Numbered from the stretch's first letter, positions 14,143 to 28,600 are shown. The stretch: 64,000 nucleotides of DNA from Owenia fusiformis (GCA_903813345.2 CAIIXF020000001.1:57586270-57650269), one strand, 5' to 3'. Made by a program: numbers and translations. The notes: a model not told the origin generated them from the letters alone.

Positions 14143-17100
14143 TTGTAAATATTATATTTTTGAGGAATTTTGGGGGCAAAAGGACATGTATTTTAAGGTG
14201 GTTTAGGGGAACGAGGGTATAATGGTTAACCCCCAACATCAATAGATTTCTTCTTCAACTTGACTAGGCATGATGAATCCTTAGAAAAACATTTTCTTTG
14301 CAAAAAGTGGCTATTTCTCTGTAGAAATTCACCACAATTATTTCCCTTTGTAGAACTAACACCTGTTTCTATAGGGATAAATTTTCATGAAAAAAACCAA
14401 ACCAAACTAAAATATAAGCTTGATGTGCCATGACCGAAACACAAAAACACAAAACTGCAATTTAAAATATCGCTCTGTGTGGCTGGTCTTCTGTAACATT
14501 CACTATGAAGCATATGTTAATTATGACATATACAAAATATTTTCACAACTTTCATGCATTAATTTCACTGTCAATGATCAGTGGCCATCAAATACCCATC
14601 CATTAGGATGAAAAAGACATTTTGTTTTATGGTTAGTTGGTTAACCATTCTAAATACCCTGACTTGTCATACATGCTATTAGGCTATATACATTGATGGA
14701 TGAAACCTGTTTCCCTACAGACCAGCATAAACTAGACACATGTGTAACAAATACGCCAACATATTAAAAATCCACATCCAGTATTAACAAATTAAAAACT
14801 GAACAATATAATGGACGTAGCTATATAGGTAAACGATAACATGGTGTAAACAATAGAGGTATCATCCTTTAAGTGCCTACAAATGAGCAACAACTAAACT
14901 ACCTGATTCTAACATGACGTAATAACAACCAATCAAAACAATACAACAAGAGCATGCATAATCCAATACACAACTCCTAGAGCAGGTAGCAATGGGGAAA
15001 GTGCATAATGAGTGGGTCTTAATATGGCAGAAGTCACTCAACACTAGACACACATTTACATCTACTTATAGGACCCTCACACTGGCCAAGACAAATATCA
15101 CCACTACCTTCGCCACCATTCAGCCCCACATAGGTCTTATTGAACTTATTCCAATTAGTCCACGAGTTAAGCTCCATTATGTAACTCCGCAGAATGGACA
15201 AGCTGAATTTCCAAGCAAAATGTTAGTTTAAGTAATCGGAAATTGAACTGAGTAAAGAATGAATACAAATATGAAGACTTTAAATGATCCAACGAAAGTT
15301 TTGATATTTGATGTAGTGAACAATGGTTGCTTGGTAAAACTAGCTATGAAATATAGATTTAGCATCGATTGCTGTATATTTAGGTTTTATCGTTAGTAAT
15401 CTGGAATTAAACTATCATAGCTTCTAGCCATAAAGTAACTTCCTTCATTTATTTTCGGACAATTCATATCACATAAAACAATGCTTTACACTAATTGACC
15501 CTGTATAATATATACAAGTACCATATGTCATCAGTCATAATTATTATGTTAATTTGGGTAATTTTCTCACTTTGAACTCTCATCTGAAATTATTCACAAT
15601 CAACATAAGCTACTGGCCTTAGGTATGATACTGCTGTAAATTAAACATGTGGGGTGATGAATAATAAATCTATTCCAACATTATTTCATATAATTCAATA
15701 TTTGTGTGACGTAATTATGATGTACACATGCAATAGACACCAAATATGACCAAAATATATCTAAAGTTAATATAATACCATGTACCAATCAATGGATTTC
15801 TGTTTATATGGAATAAAGTAAGTTCATAACCATGTGAAGCAAGCCAAAACTGTTCATTCAAAAAACCAAGGTATTCTAAGATCTATTTACTGGGATTTTT
15901 GTAAAACACTAGATACTTCTAAGATTCACTACCTGACATGTTCTACAACAGCTGTACTCATCAGAGCCAAAACCTCGAAGCTAACCAACAGTCAATGAAG
16001 TTAAAAGTTTACGTTGATGCCAAGTCAGACGTTTATGTTGACCTGACTGATGTTGAAATATCCATCAGTAAACACACTTAGTTTATTATCTCATTATTTT
16101 TATAAAGATTCCCTCGGAGACTTTAAATATCACTACTACGAAGCTCAATGATTTTGAATGAATAAATCTACAAGGAATATACTGAATTTTATGACTAACA
16201 TATACCATTAGAATTGTCTTGGTACAAAATCTAAGTACTTTATATGTGACAGAAGTGCAGTTTACTGGCTTGTTTTAATGACAATTTGCACAAGTGTCTT
16301 GGAAATGTGTGCTCATTTTTCACCGTCATCATATCCCAATGTCTCTAATCATTAGTGGAACAATTGTCTGTTGACATAAATCCACTATTTCACAGAGGTC
16401 ATCTTAACACTATGGGGTAAAGGGTCACCGAAAGTTGTTTTATTGTATCTATGTAGCTTTACTTTTATCTGCACTGGTGAAATACAAGCAAATCTCTTCT
16501 TCATGTTTATAGGGGTCTACTTCAAGTATTTGTTGAAGATGCACAAAAAAATATTCAAACCAGAAAAGATATGTAAAACGTTGTGAATTATTGAACTATT
16601 ATTATTCAGAAAGAACTACTTGGAGAAACCAAGTGGTATAGTTTATTTACGAGATGGATAACTTATTGGAATATAAAGGGAGAAGTATTGAGCGAGTATT
16701 GAGCTCTCTCTCTACATATGAATAGCCCAAGAGTCACGTTAAACCTCTTGAAATCCAAACAGCAAAAGTTTCTGTTGGGTTACTTCTACCACACAATGGT
16801 TATAGATTTTCAGTGGCGTCTAAGGTAGCTGAAAGAATTACTATACACAGCCATACAGACCAATATTCCAGAATATAAATATGAACATTGGTCTACACTG
16901 GACCCCTGCGTACAATGAATTTAGCATTCAATTAATTAGCGCTGCAATTTTCGGACCAAATTTTTCTCTAATGGTCATAACAAAAAAGGTCAGTCATCCT
17001 CTAAATGGCAATTCTATCAGCAATGGCCGAGGCCTAGTATATCATACATACACCATCTGTTTTACGGGGTATGAAAGAACAGGAATCCGTAAACTCAGTT

Positions 17101-20100
17101 GGAAGTTATAGATGAAGGTATTGCTCTGTGGGTTGTTTTAGGACCTGGAGGTTAAGGTATGTCAAGGGTGATGTATGAACACAAATGGAAGCATAGTATG
17201 CACTCACCAATCTATAATATTAAATGGTTGCATGTCACTGGGTTTTTTAAACCTGGGGCAAGTTGCACGAATGTCTCCTATTTTCAACAACATTTTTATC
17301 AGTGTATATGTAGCCCTTTATAGTCTAACCTGACCGCAACTGTTTTGGTTTATATGAGTCCTGGTTAAAATACTTTGGAAAATTGTGGGAAAATTATTTT
17401 TGAGTAAACATGTATTATGAGAGGTGTTTAGAATATGCAGTTGTGAAAAAGAAGGGTGTTTATTTGTGTATATGGAACGAAGAGGACATTGAAATAAGAG
17501 TCAAATTCACACTGTGATCTTGTATCAAATTCCACAAATATTGACACAACTAACAAAGGAATATATTATTTTATCATTTTATTTCACTTTCTCTGGTTCT
17601 AATTCAATAACCAAAACTCACAACTTCCATCATGAAAAAAGATCTGATATTAACACGTTCATCAAAATGTGTATCTAAAACTGAAGTTAAATAATTTTAG
17701 TTCATTTCGAAAGTTACCCAAGGGACATTATTATCAGACATAAACTAGGCATTTCAATTATTGTATCATCATAAAATATGGAATATAGGTCATAAAAATC
17801 CATGAATGATTATTAACACCCAGAGTTGGATATAAATTGCTGAAAATGATACTTTAATCAAATTAATCAGGAAACTCGGCAGAAAAACAATACACCATTG
17901 ACCATGTGACAACCATTGATAGGTCACTGAAGTTCTCATTTAGAGCTATTTTCTCAGATTTTATTGTCTAGTAATTCAGGTTTAAGATTACAAACAGCAG
18001 CTTAGAAAGGAAAATTAGACCAGTCTTTGAATATCACAGAAAATCATCTTGGATTCTACCCAACAATGCAAGATATCAGTTTATCAAGCCATACATGATC
18101 ATAAAGGTATATTACAAAGACTAAATGTCTTGTTATTTTTCAGCATTTTGTTTAGGTAGATTATAACAGCTTATCTATAAGCTAAATCCAAGTTACCCAA
18201 AGAGGCGCAAAAACCTGTATTCAAACATAATTATTTTCCATTAAATTCTGGCAGCCCCCTGCGGTATGGATTAAGACATGTTCATTAGGTGCAGTTTGTT
18301 ACCTCACTCTGTCCCCAGCTACTTTGTAAGATCACAAGCCCTTAATGTGATTATAGTTAATATCCATGGCAATGTTTACTTCTAATTATTAGATTAAAAT
18401 TCAGTACACAAACAAACTTTTACCAAAGAAATAACAAACTTGTATTTTAAGGGATTAAAAAACGAAGGTGTCAGACAATTAGTCAATTAGAGTTAACAAC
18501 CAATGTTATTATGCATTGAGTGATTTTGACACTGGTGCCGGAAAAAATTGTAAAAAAACAAAAATAAAATTGTTGTGACAAAAAGTTAGTATAATAGACA
18601 CTTATCCAAACAATTATATTGCGTAGACTTATTTTCTATAATAATCTATGTGAACGACTACTTTCCGGCTAGCAATCAATATGAAACAAGGTAGCACAAA
18701 ATAAATAGCTCTAAAATGCCTGCCTCTCATTTAACCAAATCAATGTATTATAATACATACCAGGCTACGAGTGAGAAATATATGAAACTGATCCATAGAC
18801 ACCTCTCAGAATTTTAAAATGGGACAAGTGTTCTTCATATTTATGGCTACTATGGATACTTCAATCTTATGACCCCTCCTATAAAAATCTCCATTTAAAC
18901 AAACCAATACAATGTCTAACGTAAATTAGATAATCATAAATTCTTCCCACAGAACTGCATTCTAATGTGTTATCATTCTGAATGAAATATGACTTTCTCA
19001 CAAGAGTATTTATCTGAATTGCTTTCATATACATACACACATATAGCAACATTCACGTATCATCTAAGTTAGGTTAATAAAGGTTTATAATATCTAATAT
19101 TTATATAGCAGATCTATAGATTGAGGTGACCAGAATTGATCATATATATTCATCAATAACAAGGCTTTTGTTTTCATTCTGCCTATTTTGATGTGGTAAG
19201 GCTATATAACATAAATGATATCAACTCATAATTCAAACATACCATAGTATACGTGTATAGTCCTAGCTAGTAAAAATACTTGAATATTAGATACAAGTAA
19301 AAAGCTATGCTATCCATATATCGTTGTATTAAAGCTAAGCAAGAATCATAATAACAGTAAGTAACCGACCACAACTGAGATGACCCGATTAATGATGATC
19401 CAACTGTTAAAAATACATATAAAATACATTTAAACAGCCACAAATAACTGTGACTACTTGGGTTTGATTCGGTCGGATGATTTGCCAGTTGGTCAAAAGC
19501 CAGTACCAAGGAACCCCATTATTCTTTTGTTATTCCTAACAGACCAAAAGTTGAATATATAAAATGTCTGATTTTCTATGAACAAAATTACTGGAAACAA
19601 TTTTGTCTCTGTGTCAGCATTATTTCTTAAATCCATTGATTCTTTATTTTCCAAGAGAATGTATACTGCATCATGCACAAGGATATTTGTTGCAAACAGA
19701 ACCATTGTTTACGAATGACTAAATACTTGCCATTGTTGACAATATGGCTAACCAAACCAGAAGCTACCCTGGGCGATAATTCAAAAATGAATGAACCATT
19801 TTAGATATTTGGAGGCTTAAAACAAAACTACAAAGTAACATGAGAAATTGCACACCCTAAATTTGACACAAAACAAAAATTAACGAGTTCGCTTAAAAAG
19901 AAAATTGTGAAATCCCAAATTATAAGATCTTTCTGATTAAACTTTTCAAAAAGGTTGTTTACTCTTTCTTCATTATTCCAACATACAAAACAAAGATGGC
20001 ACCTGGATTTTGACATGAGCAGCAATCAAGAATATTTTCTTAACAGCGCTTGATTGTATTTGTCTAAATGTAATAATTATTTAATTTCTAGTCGCATTGA

Positions 20101-21991
20101 TTAATCTATATAAGACAGAAAATATCATCGATTTGCTTTTTTGTTGATCTAATAATAGTTTTTAGAAGTTGAAGCACTTTAAATAAAAAGCACTGGTAAA
20201 AATCAAGACCCGATCTACAAGAATCACGTAGGAAGCAAAGTGTATCGCACCAGACAGCATAGGAAATGAAAACAAGAACTTTCCAAAAAACAATTTCACT
20301 TTGCACTACCATATCCTGGATTTTAAGATAACAGTTACGAACGATTAAAGTTCATGATCTAGACGTACTAAATATACCTTTCCTGGGAAAAAATAGATGT
20401 AGATTGGTGACTTGGTCACTGTACTAGAAAATCTTATCCAAATGTTTTTGTTATCGTGATAGACTTGGACCAAAACGATATAAGTTCTAAAATTGAAATA
20501 ATTGTATGTTGACTATTTTCTTGAGAAATTAATATACAAAGTGCCAATCATGTGTCTAAGCATTACATAAAACATGTTAAAGTGGTCACTATTACACAAT
20601 TAGTATTTGACAATGTTCATTAGGAAAACCAAACAAGGTAAACTTAAAAGTGAAGTCTGGACTAGTATTTTAGTAAATATGACGCATTGAAATCAAATCC
20701 TTTCCAAAAGTACTCAACGTAGATTACTGGGTCCACTTGCGTCTAAAGTTTTGACTTCTGCAATTGTCAAAGGATTTATTAAAGCTTTTCTCAACACACT
20801 CATATTTTGGACAACTGGAGTATTTGCTAACCTTTCAGTGTAACCAATCGTGAAAATTATTTTCAGAGCAACTGAAATTAAATTCCTATAAGGGACTGAA
20901 AAGCTTGCTTGATACACTTTCTGTGGTTGTGTTTAATTCAAATATATATTAGTATCAGATCGTATTTGTTTGATATTTAACTGAATCTCCATAGAAGTAA
21001 ATTAAAGAATTTGGATTAACTTCAGATTGGATTTAATCGATTTTTTTCTGCTTTTAAAAGCTGTACGAGTTCTGCATTGAGCATATGATTGGATTATATA
21101 TTCTGTAAATCTCTTTCACCAAAGTACTTTGATCTGAAGGAATTTCGACATCGCAGAAATATTCAGTATATCTAACAGCCCAGTAAAATACTGAATTCCA
21201 AAAGTTAATTCAAACATGTATTTTCCCATACAGTAATATGTAATTTTTACTGATATCACACTAATTTGGAATTTTATTTTTCTACAAAAAACAATGTAGC
21301 AGTTTTCTCTACACTTTTGCAAAGTTATATGCACAATGTAACAATCATCATATGAATTCTATTTTCTAAATAATATATTTTACTTGAAATTATATATTTC
21401 AGACAGATCTGTACAGCACCATACTGGGTCAACTTTGACAAGATTGAATGAACAAAAACATTGAATTGACTTAGAAATGGTCTAAAATAAAATCCAAGAA
21501 TGACACATTTCTTGGGGAATGACAAGAACAACAATGACTTCAAAAAGGTATTTCGGAAAGCTGTTTTCAAAAACAAAAATAGCAAAAAGTTCCTTCTCTG
21601 GCTATTGAAATCACTAAAATCGAAGATCTGAAATTTACTTGCAAAATTTCTGGTCAAGTTGATTTTGAATGGATGAAGATTTACTTTCCTACAGTTTCTA
21701 ATACATGCCAAAATAAATTCATCAAGAAGAATCAAAATAAAAAATATATTGTAAACAACAAAGTTATTCATCCCCCTGATCTCATTCAAACAACAATGTA
21801 GAACAAATTTCTATACTGGAGAAATTATATATGAAAACCTGAGCTCACTTTGATTTTCAATGGAGCAGGTGCAAACTTTCAATGAAGCAAAATTTCGCTG
21901 AAAAAACATCGGTTTTCTACACTATAAACTTGAAATGTGACTCGATTTCCACATAAATCTGAAAATATGAGATACAAAGATGAGTACTTAC

Positions 21992-22082
21992 CGATTGAGG
22001 CATGTGCAAATCTGCTATATATCGCTAAAAGTGTTAATAATTGGAGTACTCCAAATATGCGGTCTCTCCTGTTCACCGCCAT
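21992..22082 (-). CDS. Eph receptor-like gene, exon 1 (start codon and signal peptide)
   Basis: The minus strand opens with ATG at 22082 in a good context (GCGAAC before ATGG) and reads MAVNRRDRIFGVLQLL onward for 30 codons plus one base. It then meets a consensus donor, G|GTAAGT, at 21991. The peptide has a basic N-terminus, a hydrophobic core (about residues 10-22) and small residues near its end (FAHAS), as expected of a cleaved signal peptide. A longer upstream frame exists, but this ATG is preferred because it begins the signal peptide directly downstream of a CpG-rich promoter. The exon ends in phase 1. Its last G plus the AA of the exon at 7549 gives GAA, so the protein continues with EVVYDT. 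A signal-peptide exon ending in phase 1 is the usual first exon of Eph receptor genes. The identification depends on exon 2; alone it shows only a secreted or membrane protein. Confidence 0.72.
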
Positions 22083-22210
22083 GTTCGCTACTGAATCAAA
22101 ATACTTGCCCGCGCATGCGCATTGGGACTTATGAATATGCATAATACAGAGTGGTCCAATATTTTGGCAATGTGCACTAGTAAGCTGACTCGGGAACCGG
22201 GTGTCAAATA
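22083..22210 (-). promoter_or_regulatory. CpG-rich promoter or 5'UTR of the Eph-like gene with NRF-1-type site
   Basis: Immediately upstream of the exon 1 ATG the sequence becomes unusually CpG-rich for this window. The palindrome TGCGCATGCGCG, read on the minus strand at 22110-22121, matches the NRF-1 consensus YGCGCAYGCGCR. Directly beside it (22121-22125 on the plus strand) is ATTGG, an inverted CCAAT box. No TATA box is evident. NRF-1 plus CCAAT near the start is typical of CpG-type metazoan promoters. The transcription start cannot be placed exactly. Confidence 0.5.
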
Positions 22211-23296
22211 CTTGTGGTAACAATCAATTTGATTAATAAATAGGATTTTGATAAACTAGACATTTTGATTAATGTTTTAATCCAACAAACAAGCCTTACA
22301 ATGTGAGGATTTTATTGGTAACTTGGAAAAGCCCTAGGGATTCTCCATCTATATGTATTATATATCAAGTGCCTAGACCATGGTCATATTCATCATGACC
22401 TTATCAATATTCTATATTATATTTCTATACACCCATTAGGACAGTATACTGTCATTGTCTCTTTTTATCAGCTAAAAAGCTAAAAGCCTAACAGTATGAA
22501 TTATTTATTGTTAATACAAAGGAGCTGTGCCACAATATATGATTCAATTGATTGGGTTAATGTGGTGCAGTAGATGATCAACATTATATATGAAAGAAAC
22601 TTGTTGATATACTGCATAAGATATATGATTTCATAATTGTTTGCATTGATTTAATCTTAAGATATTTAAATATATAAATTCTTGTCTGAATCATGTTTAT
22701 TGACCCCCCCCCTCCACTCCCTCCACTGTTTAGGTTTAAAATTATGCAAAATGTTTAAAATGTCATATGGCTTAATCCATTCAATGAAATTCAATATTTT
22801 GAAAAATGGTATTTAAATATTCAAATTTGATATCTCAACTAAAGCATGTAAAATGTGAAATGACATGTATAGCTGAAAAGTGAAAATGACAAATAGAGTA
22901 GATTTCAAATTGGTATGGATTTATGCAGACCAACAATGTTCAGATTCCACGCATCATCAGCTAACATTAATACCTTATTGTTTTACAATTATTGATTAAT
23001 TTTTTTAATTAAGACAAAACATTTATTTTTGCAGATTTTTATTTCTAAATCAATTTCAAATTGTTGTAAAATTGAATTAAGCTGTTTAGAGTAAATGGGG
23101 CATATAAGTTCTGACATAGTCTGTCACTGGTAGGGGTCTTAGACACATGACAACAGTATGAACATCATATCCAGAATAACTTTCCATTTGTGCAGTTATC
23201 TATGCCTGCTATAATTCTGTGTTTGGACCAGACAGAAGTGTCAAGCTAAATTAATTAAATTCTTGGTGTACAATATCAGCATACAGAATTGTTAGC

Positions 23297-23396
23297 TGTG
23301 ACTCTGGAGGATATGATGACATACACTCCCCCCCCCCCGCATAAGTTGTGACTCTGGAGGATATGATGACATACACTCCCCCACCACATAAGTTTG
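23297..23396. repeat. 50-bp tandem duplication ending in a C tract
   Basis: TGTGACTCTGGAGGATATGA starts at 23297 and again at 23347. The first copy ends in a run of about eleven C and the second in CCCCCACCACATAAGT. The near-identity of the copies points to a recent duplication. Confidence 0.9.
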
Positions 23397-25634
23397 GAAT
23401 ATTGAAGTTTTCATTGGATAACACTCAATGTTTGACTTATAATTTTGTCCCTGAATGACAAAAGTTTTTCAGATAAATTTGGTGATTTTTATTAATCGCT
23501 CAACATAGACATGCTCTGATAAGTTATCCAAAAGGAGACTTCTGATTTCCAAATTTATGGAGGGGAGTGTACCAGTATATGTAATTACATAACTATAAAA
23601 TTTACTTGTCATGGTAACCATAGAGATTCAAATTTTACATCTGGTTTCTATGGAGATACAAGGAGACATGACTGGGATGTGGGTATACATAAGTGATTTA
23701 CTCTGTTGGTGCATGCATTTGATGCCAGCTTCTGTTTCCTTGGCCCCATCTCCCTCACACTGGGGGTAACCTAGGGTTATCTTCAGATGTATTAATAATG
23801 CCTCATTGGGGTCCCATCTATGACCAATTATTGATCTGAAGTGGTCATCTTGGGGAAAGTGATATATCTGGAAAATCAACTGTGCATCCAGAAAAACAAC
23901 TGTATCCATCATTTATGACAATCTATAGTTTCCATGGAAACCATGATTATTATTGGGGAAAATAACTAATCTTTTATTTTATCAGAACTTTTAAAGAAAT
24001 TCTTCATCAATGAAATGAAGAATAAAATTGTAACCTTGATGCTAGTATATCTACAAGGCTAAATGTTAATGTTATGTTTTTGTTTTTATTTTACATTTAT
24101 TATTGATTCAATGCACCTTAATGGATAAACAATACTATTAAATGTAAAAAGTGGGATATCATATCTATTACAAACACTGAAGACAAATAGCATAATTGTT
24201 GTTGTTTTTGTAAGAAAGCTTATTTTCTACAACTTCTGTTACCAAAACAATATTCTTACAACTAATTACCATGATGCTATGTAATAGATACTTGTATATC
24301 CTTTTTAATTACGAGTACATACAATCAAATATAAGAATACACAGATTTGTAAATGGCTTTTATATCCAAAATTACTAAACCCAAGTCAGTTGTAGAATGG
24401 TCTATATGGCAACTTCATTTGTGTGAATAGGCTCTTTAATCTGACAGCTACCCCAGCTTTTGTTCAGAAAATATTGTAGAGGGGTAGTCCATCTTTCAAG
24501 ATCGGCCATTCACTGTCCCAGTTCATAGAATAAATTGAATTACCCTTGGACCAAGGATGGGGGTTTACCGGTTATTATACAGTACTCAATTTTATGACCC
24601 TAATAGCTTACGTGAAAATTTAAATCATATCAAAATAAAGTAAGCAAGAAATAAATCAGAATATAAATTATTATTTGTAAGTTAATAATGCAATCAATTC
24701 AGTATAACCAGTCTATCATTTGCACCTATTATTCTGACAGACGAAAAGTCAAATAGAAAGTAAGGGGTAGGGGACAGGAGATCAGGACTTTTCTTCATAT
24801 GAGTTTCATAAACATTCAAATAGCATTGAATCACCCTGTATGCATTTCTATCCCACCCTGTGTTTTGACACACATTACATCCAGTTTTTTTCATAATTTG
24901 TAAAAAAAACATTTTGATTTTCTTAACCTTGATTTATTTCTGACTGTTTTTTTTTACTTTGAAAGAACAGTACTTAGGAAATTAGAGTCTTCAATCAATG
25001 AACATTTATTATTAAAGGTCCTACTATAACAATTCTCATTCACATATCCTCCATTAACAAAGATATGAAACATGCAATTGCATGCCAATTGAGATTGTTA
25101 CAATAAAATATTTGATCATATTAACTGCGTCTTAAAGGCATAATTGGTAGTATAACTCTTTGTTATTTTCAAGGTAGGGGACTGAGATGTTAGCATGCGA
25201 TTCTAACTGTTTCTCCCTGGATTTCGTTTTAGTACCATACTGTGATTTAATATTTAGATACATATGATCAAGTAATTTTGATTTCTTCCAATGTATGTGT
25301 TAAAATTCTACATTATTGGCTTCATCATCACTATGATAATAATTAAGTCATTAGAAGAAATGTCAAAGTTTTTTTCTGGACGATTTTATATTCTACAGAT
25401 GCATGTATAGATATCATACATAACTAGCTATTGAAATATTAAAAACATATTCCTTTATTATTGTTATAATTTTTTGTTTGTACATGTACTTGACCCCAAG
25501 GGGTGTGAATGTACTTGAAGAATAAATATATTAAAAGCATGAGTACCAAAATAGGATGTAAAGACCATTTAATACTTCGGTGCAGGATGTGACTAAAATC
25601 ATACTTGGAACACCCTGTATAATGATTATCACTA

Positions 25635-25680
25635 GTAAATGTAATGTAATGTAATGTAATGTAATGTAAGTAATGTAATA
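25635..25680. repeat. (AATGT)n microsatellite between inverted ACACCCTGTA/TACAGGGTGT words
   Basis: About eight units of AATGT with one interruption lie between ACACCCTGTA (25610-25619) and TACAGGGTGT (25679-25688). These words match the ends of the 67-bp element at 36355 but point outward, so the array may lie between two decayed elements. The minus-strand frames rich in YITLH are translations of this array. Confidence 0.85.
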
Positions 25681-28600
25681 CAGGGTGTAACACAATCCAC
25701 ATGTCAGAGGAAACATGGTCTTAATTCATCCAATATCACATAGATCATTTGAAAGTCAATCCCTTAGAAACAGTTGCCATCATTTAAATCATCACCTTCA
25801 TAATTGACCAGGACTTTCTTATGGGCTATTAAAGGAGATAATATTTGTAAACACTGCTAATAAAATGTCAGCTCTGTCTTTGGTTGTGGACAGGACTCCA
25901 TGGGACATCCCATGGATAATACCAGATTTACATCCTTTTGAGTTTGAATCTTTGGAAAACCATAGGTCAGGCCCATAGCCAGGGAATTCTTTCAAATTAT
26001 GCAGCTTTCACCATTCTGAGCACTTTTGGAGTGATATTGGCCATCTTTGGGTCATAGTTGTCAAAAGTGAACCCTCTTGGAATTTTTTAAAAAGTGAACC
26101 TCCCCTTGGCAAATCCTGTTGTGTTTTCAAATTAGATAATAAAAATAAACTTTACCTTGGAATTTGTGTCAGTGAAATTTTACAAATGCTTATAAGATTT
26201 CTGACAGGGAGTAACTGACACTTATATGTACCCTCCTGTAGAGAACACTAACAGGGTAAGGCATTGTATAAAAGGGACAGTAAGGGTCAAAGACATATCC
26301 ATGCCCTAAATGTACTTAATGACCCTTGACAATTCCCTGTATGAAATATATACAGTTAAAATGTAAACTCATCAAAACTAACACAGATTTTATAATGAGG
26401 AATATCCACCAATGATATTCTTTACAGTATATTTTAGACATTTTATTTTTTTATTTGGATTTGGATGGATTTTTACAGCTTCATTTACTCCATATATTCT
26501 TTATTTCCTCATTATTGTGTCTTTTACTCTTTGATATGCTTCAGTATCTCATAAAAATTAAAAATACATTGATTCTGAGACAGGTTCAATTGAGATATCA
26601 ACGTTTTATATATAATGTTAAAAAAGTTTAAGAATGGAACATGTTGTGTGATCCACTAATGTGAGCAGAAAGGAATGACAACCTATGTTAATTCACACCT
26701 GTATGCATAGGTGTCTTCATTACAGGTAAATCCAGGTATATGAAGGTATATAGGTATTTTTAATGTTACATCTCACCCTGTTCCCTTAGTACAGAGTGTG
26801 TCATAAGTATTGATCTATTTTGATCAAATATAAACAAATAACTTTACTCCCATTTCTTTCTGTCATATAACCATACACCTTCAAAACTCATCAAAACTGA
26901 TGTGCCAGAAAACACTATAAGAAGTAACTGATGCCAGTTAGTAAACACATTATGGTACAAAGAAAAGCAATTGCCACTTTGTTCTTCACAAATAAATTCT
27001 ATGTTGAGAATAAAATATTCCATGTACAAAATAAAATGAACAGTGACAGTTTTCACATTAAAACTAAAATACAACATGTTAAACATTGAAAAGTTTTTAA
27101 TAAAATCTAAATAGCATTTTTTAAGTTAATTTATGGTCTTGAAAATTAATTGAGATGTCTAAGTGGCAATATGCCTCTGATGTGTAAAAATATTTATCAA
27201 GCGTAAGCTATAATTTAGAATTAATTGAGTGGTAGAATTGTTTTTAAATGAAAATTCTATTTCCTTAATTTCATGCCGTCTACAAGCTGTCGTTAGATTT
27301 TATACAATTGCATGTGGAAAGCACAAAATATCAAGTCTAAAACTTTCAAGCAATTTCTTTCAACAAATTGGTGTCATTAAAATTATTTTCACTTCCATGA
27401 GTACATGTAAATTATACCTTTGATCACCAAAATGACTGCTGTGAAGTTTGCCAAGAGCAAAAGTAACTTTTTATGTGTACAATATATTTTTAAGTATAAA
27501 ATGTCTTTATTCCACAAATAATAGCAGATTTGGTCAAAAAAGTATTTTTGTTTTTTGGTAACCTTGGTTGTTCATTAAATGTTATTTGATTTGAACAAAA
27601 ATTGTCTTGCTTAATTTTTCATCTCAAACCAACAAGTAAATCAAAATTTGAACAATGGCCATTAAAATCTCAACCAGTTTGTCAGTAATCATCAAATTCT
27701 CTTATCTTAAATAATTAATTGATTTTCCATCACTTGTGCAATATGGGCCCCTCTAGGCAGAAGAATTCCTTTATATATGTTCTATACCCACTTATAACAC
27801 CAATAAGTGACCAAATAATGGTTGCAATAATTTTGGTTTCCTGACAATAGTTTGTTTTCATTGCTATTAATAATAGAAATATCTGGAGTTGTTCTGGATA
27901 CTTGAGTCTCTATACTGGCCACCTGTATAAGGTAGAAATCACAACAATGTCTTCGGCCCCTACCCCAAGACAATACATTATAAGTTCATGAGTAGAATCC
28001 CTGTTTTGATAGCTATTATTTCAATTGGAAAATCAAAGGAAGGTGCTCATGTAGGGTTTTGAAAGATGGTGAAAGCTAAATTCCTAGAGAATGCAATTAC
28101 GATTTAAAGTCTCTGGATAAGCACCTCTCGAGAAGTTAGTATAGCGTAATTCTAGTTTCCGTGTTATAATTTTCTTTTGTTCACTCGTCATCGTGTTTGT
28201 GTGACAAATGGCCATTATGACATTATTTTAACCTCAGTTATCAATAGATATCTAAAAGAGTCAACTACACAAAATATTTCACCACCTAGATGAACGTTTT
28301 CTCCAGTGTGTATGATTTTTTCTCTAGTATGGATCCTATTTAGTCTTTTGTCTATACTGTATGAAACTGTTAAGTCAAACCTATAAAGTTGAATAACACT
28401 TTAAGTTGAACACTTCCTCAATCATACACTTCTCTAATACAAAAGTCAAACATTTTTCAATGTCCAAAACCTTTAAATGTCACACACCTTGATGTAAACC
28501 AAACTCAAGATGAACACCTTTTAACATGAAAACACTAGGGGTGAACACCTCAGTTAGTCTTTCTGAAATGTAGAATCTTCAGATTTAAACTGTGTAGCTA

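Larger units (their letters stand above)
7550..21991 (-). other. Intron 1 of the Eph-like gene (14.4 kb)
   Basis: This span lies between a consensus donor (GTAAGT at 21991) and a consensus acceptor (TTTGCAG ending at 7550). It is AT-rich and has no recognisable exon or RNA gene on either strand. It contains a G-rich tract at 13772-13793, a 31-bp perfect tandem duplication at 14081-14142, and a cluster of minus-strand open frames at 19.3-21.8 kb that look like chance or decayed sequence. A very long first intron is common in Eph genes. Intronic enhancers could be here, but none can be identified by eye apart from an X-box-like motif at 12707-12719. Confidence 0.6.

Noticed and set aside
21325-21789. 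The longest open frame in the window (154 codons, minus strand)
   Set aside because: Its nominal start is TTG; from the first ATG (21771) it is rich in F, I, L, K and N with no domain, no Kozak context and no splice partners. It lies in an intron, and such frames arise by chance in AT-rich DNA.
25439-25716. YITLH-repeat proteins on the minus strand
   Set aside because: They are read-throughs of the AATGT microsatellite.
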